Part shown: piece by piece, positions 1 through 13,100 of the stretch
Layout: every line of letters starts with the position of its first letter
How positions within the stretch are numbered: the stretch's first letter is position 1
Source of the DNA: Serinus canaria
Taxonomy: Eukaryota > Chordata > Aves > Passeriformes > Fringillidae
Length of the DNA stretch: 64,000 bases
Direction of reading: 5' to 3'
Assembly: GCF_022539315.1 (NCBI RefSeq)
Contig: NC_066314.1
Span: forward strand, 53,939,180 to 54,003,179
Notes under the pieces: model-generated
Told to the model about the DNA's origin: nothing
What the model saw: only the letters and a program-made list of their open reading frames with translations
Databases searched by the model: none
Position numbers and translations under genes: made by a program

Positions 1-135
1 ATGATGGCAGAGGAGAGTTTTCAGGAGGGCTTTGAAATCTGAGAAGGCTGGAGCTGTTTGGATTTTTGTCAAGGAAATCCCCTCAAAGAGGAGGTGCAGT
101 ATGGGAGATGGTGTGACAGCTGGTCATTGACTTGA
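1..135. repeat. First copy of a two-copy local repeat
   Basis: Around positions 1-135 the sequence (for example aggagggctttgaaa at 23 and tttgtcaaggaaat near 65) resembles 1361-1490 with scattered substitutions and small indels. The copy may begin before the window. I do not recognise the family. It is intronic, upstream of the first ANO2 exon seen. Confidence 0.6.
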
Positions 136-1014
136 TTTCTCTGATATTCACTTTCTAATCTCCCTTCCAACTTTTCTTTCCACAGCAAGCATTTATCCCT
201 GTGATTTACTGATACAATTTGTGTGCCTTGAGGAAAATGCTGTCTGAACCTTCCTTCATTTAATTTTCATGTTTTTCTCAGGGGTGCTGCTTTCTGTTCT
301 CAGGGTTCCTCTCTGTAGCTCAGATGTGCTACCAGGACATCTTTTGCATGGCTTGCAAAAAACGGACTGTGCCAAAGTTCTTTTGCTTTTTGGCATTTTA
401 TGCTTCTGACCAGCATAACCAATTATTTACATAAAAATGAGGCTCATATCTCTGTACAGAAGTTAAATTTTTATGTGTGTTTCCTTTAGGTTTGGTATTC
501 CAACTGCAGATATTTAGGGCAATAAGTGTTGGGCCTCATTCCCTGTAAGGAACCACTGATCTGATGAAATCCAGAAAATAGTTGGGCAAAACTGAAAATG
601 AGAACTAAAAGCCCACTCAGAGCAGGATATTTTTTTTTTTTTTACCTTGTTAGTTCAGATGGACACAAAAGTCCACTAAAAAAATCAGATCCCTTCTCAA
701 ATATTAATGTGCAATAAAAACGGGTGTCTTGGGTGTTTCTCATTTACATAATTCCAAAATCTGGACCTGTAGCTTTTTGTCATCCTGGTGCACACACAGC
801 TACACTGCAGGCAGTAATTAATGAGTTTTAGAGCATAAAGGATTCATCTTTTAAGGAAAATGTCTGCTACTTTGCTGTGGCAGAAGTTGGTTATTCCCTG
901 TGATTGTTGCCTACTGCTGAATGATTTTGTTGGGGCTGACAACCTGAGTTATTGGCACTATATTGTATTCAAGACTATTTAAATACATTGTTTCCCCTTT
1001 TTTTTATGTTTCAG
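136..1014 (+). other. ANO2 intron, 3' part
   Basis: No exon or named repeat recognised. The upstream ANO2 coding exon expected before the 33-codon exon is not seen here. A T-run lies near 630-643, and the stretch ends in a pyrimidine-rich tract and AG acceptor at 1013-1014. Confidence 0.6.
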
Positions 1015-1113
1015 AACAAGAGCCAAGGAGTGAGTTTTGTCCGTATACATGCGCCTTGGCAAGTCCTCAGTCGAGAAGCAGAACTCCTTAAAATAAAAAT
1101 GCCCACTAAAAAG
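1015..1113 (+). CDS. ANO2: ANO2 exon (33 codons, phase 0/0): start of dimerisation domain
   Basis: Encodes 33 residues beginning NKSQG and ending KMPTKK, with the conserved [11 protein letters not shown] core of the anoctamin dimerisation domain. The acceptor follows a T-rich tract and the donor is gtaaat. Both boundaries are phase 0, so skipping would keep the frame. In mammals a 33-codon Ano2 exon in this region is alternatively spliced; equating it with this exon is inference from length and phase. Confidence 0.93.
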
Positions 1114-4100
1114 GTAAATATCTCCCATTTTCTATCAATATGTTTTATGACTGAAGGATCAGAATCATCGTTAAATGTATAGAAGCCCATAGAGTTACTT
1201 TGTTTCAAAAATCCGAGAAAATGAACTGTCAGACTTATTTTTCACATTTTCAAGTCTTTGGAGATGATTTACTGTTCAGAGCTATATTTAAGGGGGGATT
1301 TCCAAAGGGGTTTTTAAAGACCACAGAGGCAGCGGGATGATGGACTGCATTCAGGAGGGTGATGATGGAGGTGAGTGTAAAGGAGGGCTTTGAAAGCTGA
1401 GAAGGCAGGAGCTGTCTGGACTTTTGTCAAGGAAATTCTCTCAAAGGTAGTGTGGAAGATAGTATGAAACTGGTCACTGTCTTAAGACTTCTCCAAAGAG
1501 AGAGAGGCTCTCCCCAGAGAATCTGTTTTGGTGGTATCAATGACTTACTGAATTCAGACCTGCCTGTTGTCACTAAAACTTCAGCTTGCTCTCTTCTTTT
1601 CTGTCTGTTTTCAGCAGAGTTGCTGGCAAACCTTGTAAATTCCAAATAGCAAAATCTGTGTTCCTGAAATTATTTAGTCCATTGGTTAACAACTCCGCTG
1701 GAGTCAGGAGAACTGCCTTGTGCTTTTAGTTAGTGATACTCATCAACTGCGCCAAAGAGCATTTATTTCTTTGCATTGTCATTGGAAAGAAAGGAAAAAT
1801 TGATTTTGTTTTCTCCCACTGCATTGTTTGATCTTTGAGGTTTTTATCTTGTTTTCACCTACCAAAAGCTTCATTCTGGTTCACATTTCATGCTGTTGCA
1901 ACCTGTCATTATCAGAAGACTGGCCAAATCAATCTTGCATACTCTCAATGTGTTTGCATCCCAAGGGAAAAAAAAAAGGATATTTCCAATCAATCTTTGA
2001 AAATGAGTAGGTTTTAGACAGTTACAATACTCCTAGAAACTTTCTATAGATTCAAATCCTCTCTTTGCTCTCTTCCAAAATTAATTCCTTTTATACCTTT
2101 TTAGTGCCTACTTATTTCTCCCTCCTTCTGCTGTCGTGGGAATTTTCTCATCCAAGTTTTTGCAGATGCACCAAAGTAAATTTTACACTATTTTAATTGA
2201 TGAGTATTACCATCATTTTGGCCTGGGTTAAGGGCTGTCCAAGAGCTGATATACTCTGATGGCACCCTTCTCATTCACAACAGTTCTGCATCCCCCCTCT
2301 CTTCTCTGATTGGGAGAAAAAAATCTTCTATTATCTCTAAAAAGAAAAAAAAAAAAATCTCTATTATATGTAGCTGCAGAAATGGCAGCGTTACCAGAAA
2401 CAAGCTTGACAGGAAAGCTCTATTCATATCCTACAGTTTGGGTGGTTTTGAAATTAAAAACAGTTGAAAGAGGAATTTCCTTTGAAAGAAAAGAAGTCCA
2501 CTTTGAAAAAACTGTAATCTTTTATTTTGGGGATTTGGCAATATAAAATAAAAAAGTTCATCCAGCAACCACTAAAAGGAAAGTTCAGGTTTTGTTCAAA
2601 CATACAAAATACTGCTGTCAAGGCACCTTAGGTATTTTCTGTGATGCTATTTTTATTTATTCAAGCATTGTACTAAGCCATTAAAAAAAGGCATTTTCAG
2701 GGGAAGGTATTAATCCACCTCTAAACATGAATTGGTTACAAATATTTTTTCCCCACACGTTCAGTTTTAAATAATCTTTCAGAATATAAGGCACTCTGGG
2801 AAAAGATACCCGCTGAGCCCTTTTAACTATATATAAACTTCTGGATATGATAACAGAGCTATTTTGGTGAGTGAGACTGTGCCAGGCTCAAACATGAGTA
2901 TGGGAAGAAAATAGAAACAACTGGGAGGGCTGCTCTGTGGCCAGAGCTGTGATGTCTCTGGCTTTAATGAGTCCTGGGGGATTGAATCCTGTGACTGTGG
3001 TGCTGGCATAGGGAAGTAAAAGCTGTTCAGGAGGGATAGGCAGAGATGGAGAGGTGCAGGAGCTGTCCTGTATGGAAGGGAATAGCTGCAGTTAAGGGAT
3101 TATGAGGCTGACATCTTCTGCGTGAAGGTTAGGGGGATGGAAAACAAGGCAGAGTGTCCTGTAGGACTGATGAATCATTCCATTGGCAAGCAGGAGAAAT
3201 TTTTTGTGCTTATGGAAAATGACCACTTCCCAAACATTAATTTGGAATGCTACACTGCTGTGACAAGCAAATCTGAGAAATTCCTGAAGGGTGTTGAAGA
3301 TAATGCTTTGCAGATACTTTGAAGGTAATACAAGGATTCCGTGAGCCAGTTAGGAAAGATGGTCTCCCAGACTGGATACTTGTGAACAGAGAAGGACATG
3401 TGGGATGTGTGATAGTAGGAGGCTGCCTTAGCTACAGCAACCATAAAACAGCTGAATTTAAAATATTCAGTCTAATGAGAACAAAAAAGGTTAGCAGAAT
3501 TGTTGCTCTAGGTTTCAAGAGAGTAAACTCAAAACCACTCAGGGAGCTACTCAGCACTGCTCCCCGGGAATCTGCTTTTGAGTACTCCATGAGTGCTTGG
3601 TTGAACAGGGAATTCCTCGTGGAGCTTGAGAAGAAAAAGCAATTTTCCATCTCTAGCAGCAAGGCCAGGCCTCACAGGAAGTTTACAAAGCTGTGGTTTG
3701 CATATTCAGGGAGAAAACACAAAAGGCCAAAACTCTTCCAGAGCTCAAACTGGCCAGTATTTTGCCACACAATTAAAAGACTTTTTAAAGTATGTTAATA
3801 CCAAGAGAAGGTATGAGGAAAATATTGGACCAATCCTTTTTTGAAATGATCACCTGACAAACAAAGATGATGAAAAAAGGGGGCCTTCAATGCTTTTTTG
3901 GCCTCAGCCTTTAATATTAATTATCTTGGACTACCTGGTCCTGAGGCAGAGGACTGCAGCTGTGGGAACAGTTTGTGGCTTTCCATTTGTGGCCACTGAA
4001 TTTTTAAGGGAGCACCAGTATCCACTGAATGTCCAGAAGTCCATGGGGCCTTGTGAATTGATCCCAGAGTACGAAAGGAATTAGCAGGACCCGTTCAATC

Positions 4101-7100
4101 CACTCCCAAAGGATTTGGTACTCCCTGAATGGGAGCTACTTGGTGTTATTACAATTAACACAAGGGAAGAGCCAGGAAATGAGATCCCTAATATTCCATC
4201 CTCAGGACTTGGAATAATTATGGAGAAAATCATACCACCTGCAGCAGAAAGGCATTTGAGGGACAAGGCAGACAATAAGGTTTCACAAAGTAAAAGTCTT
4301 GGCTAACTAATTAAATACCCTTCTACTATAAGGTTCCCTGCCTAGTGGATGAGAGGAAGGTAGTGGATATAACTGGTTTTTTCCCTGGATTTTAATAAAG
4401 TTTTTAATATTATTATATTTTAATATTATCCTTCTGAACAGGTGGTTTAACTGTGAGATGAGCATATACCTGGAGCTCTGGGTGAAGAACTGTTTTTATT
4501 TTTTCTTGTATTAATAATTCTGCACTAAGGTTTGTTTTTTTCTGGAATTAGCTTGTGAGGGACAAGAACTTTTTGGAAATGCAACCCATACGGACTCAGG
4601 TGCTTACAGTTATATGGGAATATGTCTTCAGGGTAGACCCTTCTTTTAATTACAAGTTTAAACATTGTGTACAGCAAATTATTTCCTCCCCTTTCTTTAT
4701 TTTAGTGTAATTTTGGAAGGAGCATACTAATGTACAGTTTTATGTCTTTAGATCTATGAAATCACAGAAGAAAAGGGAATACTCAAAACGTTAAATGAAA
4801 TATGGTGCAAATTGACTGAACCTCTGCAACCCCAGGTGCCACAGCAAGAAAATACCAAGATGAAAACCTTGTCCTACCCATTTTCCAGAGAGAAAATATA
4901 TTTGTGAGTATTTAAAATGTGATGGACTGTGGATGTGATAGCCTGGTCAGAGAGTGAGAAAGCCAGATAAGTTTTCTCACAGCAGACTTGTGAAACTTTA
5001 AGGGAATTGTAGAGAAATGATGATAGCTTGCTATTGTAAACAACCTGCAGGTGGTGTTTTCCTACTCTCTGTTTTCCTGTTTTTCTCAAAGATTGTTTAT
5101 AAGAAAGGTGTTTTTATTAATTAGCCAATCAGCTGAAATGTATCGGAGCAGTCTATAAAAAGAGAGAATTTTTGTAAATTAAAGCTGCTGCTGTGCAAAC
5201 CAGCCTTCTGGTGAGTGTGTCATTTCTTTCTCAACAGTGACAATGGACAGTGAAGAAAGCTGGAATGTATCATTTTAGAGTTGTAATTTCTTTTACCCAC
5301 ATTTCAGTCAAAATTCAGAAGTTCATCAAGCATATCTGGAAATCATGAGGGAACATCCAAAACTGTCAGGTTTTCAGTGGATTAACAGAAATACAAGCTG
5401 CAGAGGCTTTCTGACGGTGTTCCTCTTACTTCTGTAGGATAAGCCACTGGAAGCAGTGCATCAAATAAATTTCCATATGTTTAGCTTGAAATGTAGAAAT
5501 CCTCCCACCAAATTCCTGATTATTTGGTTAAGGATATTACTACCTGTATTGAAAAAGCAAGAGCTAGTAGAAATACGGCAGTATTTTCCATCTTAATGGA
5601 TTCATTGTAGCAATTAAATCTCAGCTAATAATATGCAGATAAGGAGTTCTTGTCACCTGCTCTTTCACTTGGAATAATATTTCTGGGCCCAGTTTGACAT
5701 GAAACACACTTTTACACCTTTTTTCCTCCTGGGTGTCTCCTTGTATTTATGTCCGATAAATAAAATTCAGTAATAAATACAGTGACCCACCATTTCATTT
5801 ATTGCCTTCTGACAGTTTTAATTCTGAATATGAGTCAGATGGAGGAGAATTGATGGTTGATGGAGAAGAATATACTGGGAAGCTAATTTCACATATGACA
5901 ATTTTGAGGTTTAAGGGAAGGCATAATTCTGATTGAATGGTTATTTGAAATCAAGAGAAATACTGACTGTTTAGTGGCCAGGAAAAGAGTAATGAATATC
6001 TGCATCAGGCTGGTTGAAACCTAATAGCACAACCTCAGCATGTTATTGTGTTGAGGGGATGTTATAATAAAAATATTAAAAGGTCATCTTCTGTAAACAA
6101 TAGAGAGATTCTTCTTGCTAAAAAGTCATTTTATATTAGCTAATAATTTTGCATTTTTATGCCCACCATCAGAGCTCTGAGTGACTGTTATTCTGCTATG
6201 CTGTGCTGCATAGCTGTATGTATATGACTGCATTCCGTTACGCTGTACTATGTCATCTGTATTCCCTTTAAACATCTGTTGTTCTGATTAGCTGTGGTTT
6301 CTGAGTGACTTCTAAATTAGAATCTTATATGTTGTCTTACATGTTGCTTCCATGTCTTAAAACAGAGCTGATTTTCTTTTTCCTCAATGTTTTAGATATA
6401 ACATCAAAGACAAAGACACCTTTTTTGACAATGCAACCCGCAGCCGAATAGTAAGTTAATAAAAATATCCTTGTCTTCTTGCGCTGAGTAGGATTTGCTA
6501 GTAGGGTTTAGAATGGGATTTACAGGGAGTGTTTTAGTTTCAACTGTGCTGTTTTCATTAATTTATGCATTTGTGTGTTCTTGCTGAACACTAATGCCTG
6601 ACACATATGTATGTAAGGAATTCCTTTGTGGAATTCAGAACGTGTGGCTCAGGAGTGGGAAATGGTCTGCAGGGAAGCTATTGACTCCTCTTCAGTTTTC
6701 AAAACTCTTTTTAGCCCCACACCTAATCTTTAACTAGATTTCCTGCCATCTAGTTCTTATACTTCAAATACTTCTATAAGGATGTAACACAGCAGGCTTT
6801 AGCCCACAAATGTTAGGGCAGATAATCCATTTATAAAATCTGCTAAATGATTTAAATATTTGTGCAGACAAACACTGCAGAACCCACCTATTTTAGAACT
6901 TTGTTTTATTGCTAATTCCATTATGAAATTCATGCTAGAAAAAAGATCTGTGTGTTATCCCACTGTTCTTCTTTACAGGTGAGGGAAATTTTGAAGCGCA
7001 CATCTACAAAGGCCAGAAACAACATGGGTAAGGTGGAGGAAAGAGAATTAGAGGTGTTCTTTTGAAAGGAATTTTGTAGGTATCTCACAGAATATTGATT

Positions 7101-10100
7101 TTTTCTGGCAGGACACAAAATATGCTGGCACATCTTCCCAAAAGAAAAAAAAATTAGAGATTGAACTAAATGGTTTTTTTTGAGGCATATAATCAGAATT
7201 TGTAGTCCATGGTTTGGATGGTAATGGGAGCTGGCTTTTCGTTCTTACAGGTGCAGCATCTGGCACATAACTCACATTTAATGAATTGTTATAAAATTGG
7301 ATTTGATTACTGCATGATCTGCTTAGGAAAATTCAGATGTCAACTGCAATATGTTGTATTATTTCTAGCAGGACCATATTTTTCTTGCCATTTCAATTGA
7401 ATAATTCACCTTTCCAGTTTTTTTTTTTATTGCTTTAGCTTTGAAAATTAACTCTCTGAGCTGCATAGTGGAATATATTACTTAAATATAACTGTTTTGA
7501 AGATACTTTTGGGATAATGCTGAAATAATTGGAGCTTGAGGTTCAGAATTTATTTATTTTTCTTAAGGTTCAGAATTTATACACGTGTACATATTCTCTT
7601 TTCTCTACTCTTTTCTCTTACCCAGTGTGAGATCATGGCACATATGGAAAAGAAGTAATTGTCCTCCCTGACATATTTTCTGGAAGTCTTTCTGTATATT
7701 CGACCACCTATGGACAGATCACAGTGTCCAAGGATAACATTCCCGGCAAATAATATGCTGCAGCCTGATTCTGCACAGTCCTGGTGTGATTTTGGGCAGG
7801 GGAGCTCCAATAACACATGTTTTTTGTACAGGAAAATAGATTAATTTAGGTTTCCTTGAACAGGAGATAGATTTTTTTTTTTTAATTACATAAAAAGCAT
7901 AACAAAATGAAAGGCACACAAAATGCTTTTTTCTTTGTCAACCAAAACCACTTGCCTTTTTCCAGTATAAACTTTTAAATGTATGACTGCCACATTGTTT
8001 CCTTTTAAAAAAAATTAAAATATGGTTTAAAAAATGTCAGGCATTCTCAATTTCTAAAACATTGTTTGGCAGTTGCTGCTTTTAAAACTGTTTACTTGGT
8101 GTTGTTCTATGTTTTGATTTGTTCAAAAGTCTCTAGTGGGGCAATAGAGGGGAATGCTGCCTTATTTTTCTGGAGTGCTGGGAGCCCTCCTGGAGACTTT
8201 GGAATTTGCTGCAGAGAAAACTGGAGAGAAGCTCAAGGACAGAGAAGGAAGGGACAGAGCACTTTGCCAATGGAGATATTTGTCTCTTACTTAAGGTTTT
8301 CTTTACTTTAATAGATTGTTTTGGTTTATCGTGGAATAAAACTCATCATTAGAGATCAAAGGACTAGTAATAACTTTTCAGGATTTTTTTAACTGTAGCA
8401 TGAAAATACAGCCTGATGCACTTCATGCTCAGGCCAGCTCAAGAACTCATTTGACATGAAATAACTATTTTAACATTCCCATCCTTTCCATCTTTCTGGT
8501 CAGTAGCCAAAACAGAATTGTGCATCATGTTTGACCTAAACTCACTTATTCCTTTGATCTTCTGAGATCCTCCCCCAAAAGACCTCTGTTTCATATGTCA
8601 CTAAGTCTTTTCCATCACACTGGTCTTAAGCTTAAAACCACTCATCAGGAGAGTGTTAAAAGATTTTTAAATTTTTTTTTCTTTTGTTATTAGAGTTTTG
8701 TTATTAGAGTTCATAGCTTATTTTGCACAAGAGGCAGGACAGTGATGTTGGAAGTGCTTATAGAAGTCTGGTTTTATAGACCTGTTTTATGAAAATAACA
8801 ATACTTCAAACACATTAGCTTGTGGATTTTTTTATATCTGTGTAAGGGTGAACCTGATTCTGCTCCTATCATATTATACAAGGAAGGCTTATTTTCTTCT
8901 AGTATAACTCTGAGCCACTGTAAACTTCCAAACACTCAATGTTTTCAGGAGCAGGCTTGTCACTATCCAAGCATAATTTCCTGATTCTATGAATGCGTGT
9001 AGTTGTACTTGTCCTTCTGTCAAGGGAGACATTTATTGGTACTGCCTGTCTAGCATCTCTGACCAGAAGGTTTCTCGCAAATATTTCAGGACAATGTGTA
9101 ATTTGACTATGGATGTTTTTCATCACTAAAGACATGATAGCCGCTTACTTGTTTTTCTGGGCATTGAAAGCAGGGAGGCCTGGAATAGATTTATATATCT
9201 ATATTTATTTAAATAACTAATAATTAGAAATTACTCTTCTGTGGTTGCCTTTTTATGGAAAAATTGTTGTCACCTCCAGAGAATGAAGATAGAATTTCTG
9301 TAAGAGTTGCAGGTCTTGAGAGCCAGTAAGCATCTTGAGTCTATCTACAGATGCTGCAGTCACTGCTGGGAATTTCCTTGCAAAACTAAATTCCCTGAAG
9401 TGCCCAAGGCCAGGTTGGATGGGGCTTTAAGCAACCTGGGATAGTGCCTAGGGGGCAGGGACTGGCTGATCTTTAAGGTCTCGCCAACCCAAACCATTCT
9501 ATGATTTCATAACCACAAACTTCTGTGGAAGTTTTTGTGGGGGTTGTTTTAAGTTGTTGGCCAGTGGAATCTGTAGTTCTGACCATTGTAAAGATTCAAG
9601 AAGGACTTCTTGATGCTTTGCTCCTCAGTCATGTGGCTCTTTGCTATCAGGGTGAGAAAGTGATCAGAAGAGTCTTTGCACTCTGCTGTTCACTGAAGAA
9701 AAAGCACTTTATGGAAGTGAGTTTCTCTGAAAAATGCCAGAGCCAGTAACCCTATATGGCTCTATTCCCATTCTGAATATTGTCAGTTATACAGTTCTGT
9801 TCCCTCTGGAATGTCATGAAATTAAATCTGTACTAATGTTTTCTGTTCAATTGTGCCTGTTTACCCCCTGAATTTTTCTTTTTCTTTTAGGCATTGGCAC
9901 GCTAATAGCAAACAATGTTTATGATGCAGCCTACCCACTTCACGATGTATGTATGCACTATGAAAAAATCCAGTCCTCTGCTAGTGTCATTCAGGGGACA
10001 TCCATTCATAGACATTCTTATTTGCTGTCTGTGACATTGAAAATCTCTTCTAAGCATGATTCTAATATGAAAACTCCTATATAAGTACATTTTAAGTTGT

Positions 10101-13100
10101 GACCTAAAAGTAAAATTGACAATGTAGGAAGAGGTAACCAAACATTTCTTTAGTTTTTTCTGCTTTTACATCAGTTCTTAAATTATTTTTTTTCTCCAGG
10201 GTGAATACAAAGGCCAAAATGATGACACAAATGAAAGAAAGGTAAAATACATTGCAAAATTTATTTCATATTATATTTAATGTAATAAATGATGTTCTAA
10301 ATCTCATTGTAAAGCATTAGCCATTGTACAAACAAGTAGATGTTTTAACAAATGCAGGCACTTTTTGAATGACATATTTCCCTCTATTTCTACATTTTAA
10401 AATGTAGAAATAGAAGGAAATATGTCATTCAAAAGTTTTTCCAAGATTTTTATAATGTCTTCTTATAAAGCATGTCAGTTAATTTAATTTGAAATTTACA
10501 TCTTGAAATGCTTCCATATGCCGTCTGCATATATATACACTATTTTCAACCTGTCAGAAAGCTAAAATTATTAAATAACTCATATAATAATTTTATTTTC
10601 CTAACCAAATGCTTCTAGAGAGCTGTGGTTACTAAAATAAAATACAGTTGTACTTTTCATTTGATTGTGCATTCAACTAAATTAAGGCAATTTCTAAAAA
10701 TCTGCTTCTAATGATTTTGTAAATAAAGTTTCTGGCTACCAAAAGACATTCAAAAATAGATTAATCCTCAAGAGAAACTGTGTGAATTCAAACTGTGTTT
10801 AATATATATGCCTACTTTTAGAAATGGGAAAAAACATTCAATTAGTATTAAATAATTTATTTAGTTTTATAGATTACTAATAAGTCATCAATTAAGATCC
10901 TTTCTATATTGTTCTCTAATGTTTGCTCATTTTATTTTCCTTGATATGCAAACAGTGGGATAGGAAATGCAGAGGGAAAATAGTTGGGAGAGAAAGGGGA
11001 AGAAGGCAGAATGAAGAAAAAGGGAATGTTTGGAAACCTCCAACATTTACTATACTGTGAAGACTGAGTTCCTACAAATGGAGGTCATACAAATAAATCT
11101 GATTTCTCCAATGCTGAATTAGTAAAATTTGAAAACACAATCCTTGTAGTTTTTGGCAAATAATGTTGCCATTCAGCCACTAGATGTCTTCATGTGCCGT
11201 ATACAATTTAATTTAGTGTATGAACCTTGGCAAGCAAAACAAAGTTAGAAAACAAACTATAAAAGAAGTTTGTTTATTTGTGTCTGTTACTTTGAACTTT
11301 TTGTTTGTGAAGCCATTGTCTCCTTTGGACTTGGAGAATTTTCTCTGAGAATCTGCTCCACAGATTACTGACTTGGAAAACTAATATTTTAGAGGAAAAA
11401 ACTAAATGAACATTAGTCAATGGAATGGGGGGAAAGAGGGCCTAGAAGGACCAGTATCTGAAAAAATTTCCCTCTACTAGTTGTATTTTGTGCTGCCCTC
11501 TTTTTATTTTGCTTATTAGGCTCAGTCATGAAGTGTTAAGTATTAAAATCATAAAAACTTATTTCCAGAAATACTTCATTGATTATTCACATATGTCCCT
11601 GCTGCCTAGGCATTGAATCTTCTGTAGCAATCCTATGCATAACATCATCTGTTTTCTCTCTGAAACTAATAGTCTCCGTATTTAATTTCCTGAAGAACCC
11701 TGATCAGGTTTAAAAGAAAGGAGGGCATTTTTAAGCTTTTTTTTTTTCTTCTGCCCTCTTTTATTTTGCCCATTTTAACTTATCTGTATCTTTGAATTCA
11801 ATTTTCTCTTGTAAAAATCCCAAATATGAACTCAGTCCTTATGGGGTACTTAAGCCAATAGGGCAGCACAAGTAATTAAGGTTTATGTACCAGTTTATAA
11901 CCTAAAAGGTTAATCCTTATGAAACTTCTTCAGGATTTCCTTGGAGAAAATGCACAACCCTTCATTGCTGTCTCTATGCTTGACATTAAAAAAATCCATG
12001 AGGGCTTGTAACCCACCTGGGAAATCCACTGTTGTCATATACTAGAGCAGCATCCCTATTGTTAGAAGATCAGAAAATTCCTATAAATTTACAGAAAGTA
12101 CCTATTCCTAAATGGAATGCTATTTTAGACAGAGCTTTCTTTTTGCTCTTCAAATTCCATTCTGTAGCTGTGTTCAAAGCAGCCTTTGGGGAGTTTTAGG
12201 AATGTAATAGTTTTAACTTTTGTATATGTGAGTGAATGCAGTTATTAGTATGATTATTTATGAAAATAAATAAAATTTTGTAGGTAATTCTTGGGGGTAA
12301 TGACAAAGGGTGATTTTGAATAGCAAGAACAAGTATTCATATGAAAATATCTTTATGGCAGCCAGGACAATCCTCTTCAGTGAAGTTGTGTCCCATAAAC
12401 CACAGGAATCAAAGAGGGAATAAGCAAGACCATCCCAAATCCTTTGCCCATTGCAGTTGAGTGTGTTGTTGTCAATCTACCCCAGGTCCTGCAAGGTTTC
12501 CTTTTATCCCTGCTCCTATTCCAGCTGGAATCCTCCCACTGCAAGATGTTTCTCTGGAATCTGGTCCTTCCTTTGAGCTCTCTATAAGCTGTGGGGCAAA
12601 TCTGCATGTCCAACAGCAGACATGGCCTTGTGTGATGTTCCCAGCATGGGGACACAAGTGGCTTTTGTATGTGCTCTACTGGGTTTATCAGCCCCAGGAG
12701 TGCAGCAAATATTTTTAGCTCTTAGAAGATTTTTGTGAAAACAGAAGGGATAGCTTGTTTTAATTTAATTTTCAGTCTGTTTTTGGGTTTTTTTTCTTTC
12801 TTTAGTTGCTGTATCAAGAATGGGCAAGATATGGAGTATTTTACAAGTTTCAGCCTATTGATCTCATAAGGTAATTTGGACTTGCATAAAACACCAAGGG
12901 ATCTGGTTCTGATGGTGATGGTGATGCAGAGTAATTAATTTCCACTTACTTTGGCAGATGAAATATGGATTGATCAGAACATTGAAAATAATGTTCCCAC
13001 TGCATTTTTGTGGCTCTGATAATAATTTTCTATTAAAAAAATCCATTTAACCATTGTTACCTATGCTTTTGGATAGTGCTTATTCCTGGAAGAATGTCAT

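Noticed and set aside
12377..12718. Overlapping open frames of 61-92 codons in a GC-richer patch
   Set aside because: No recognised domain; the patch may be an old repeat but I cannot name it.
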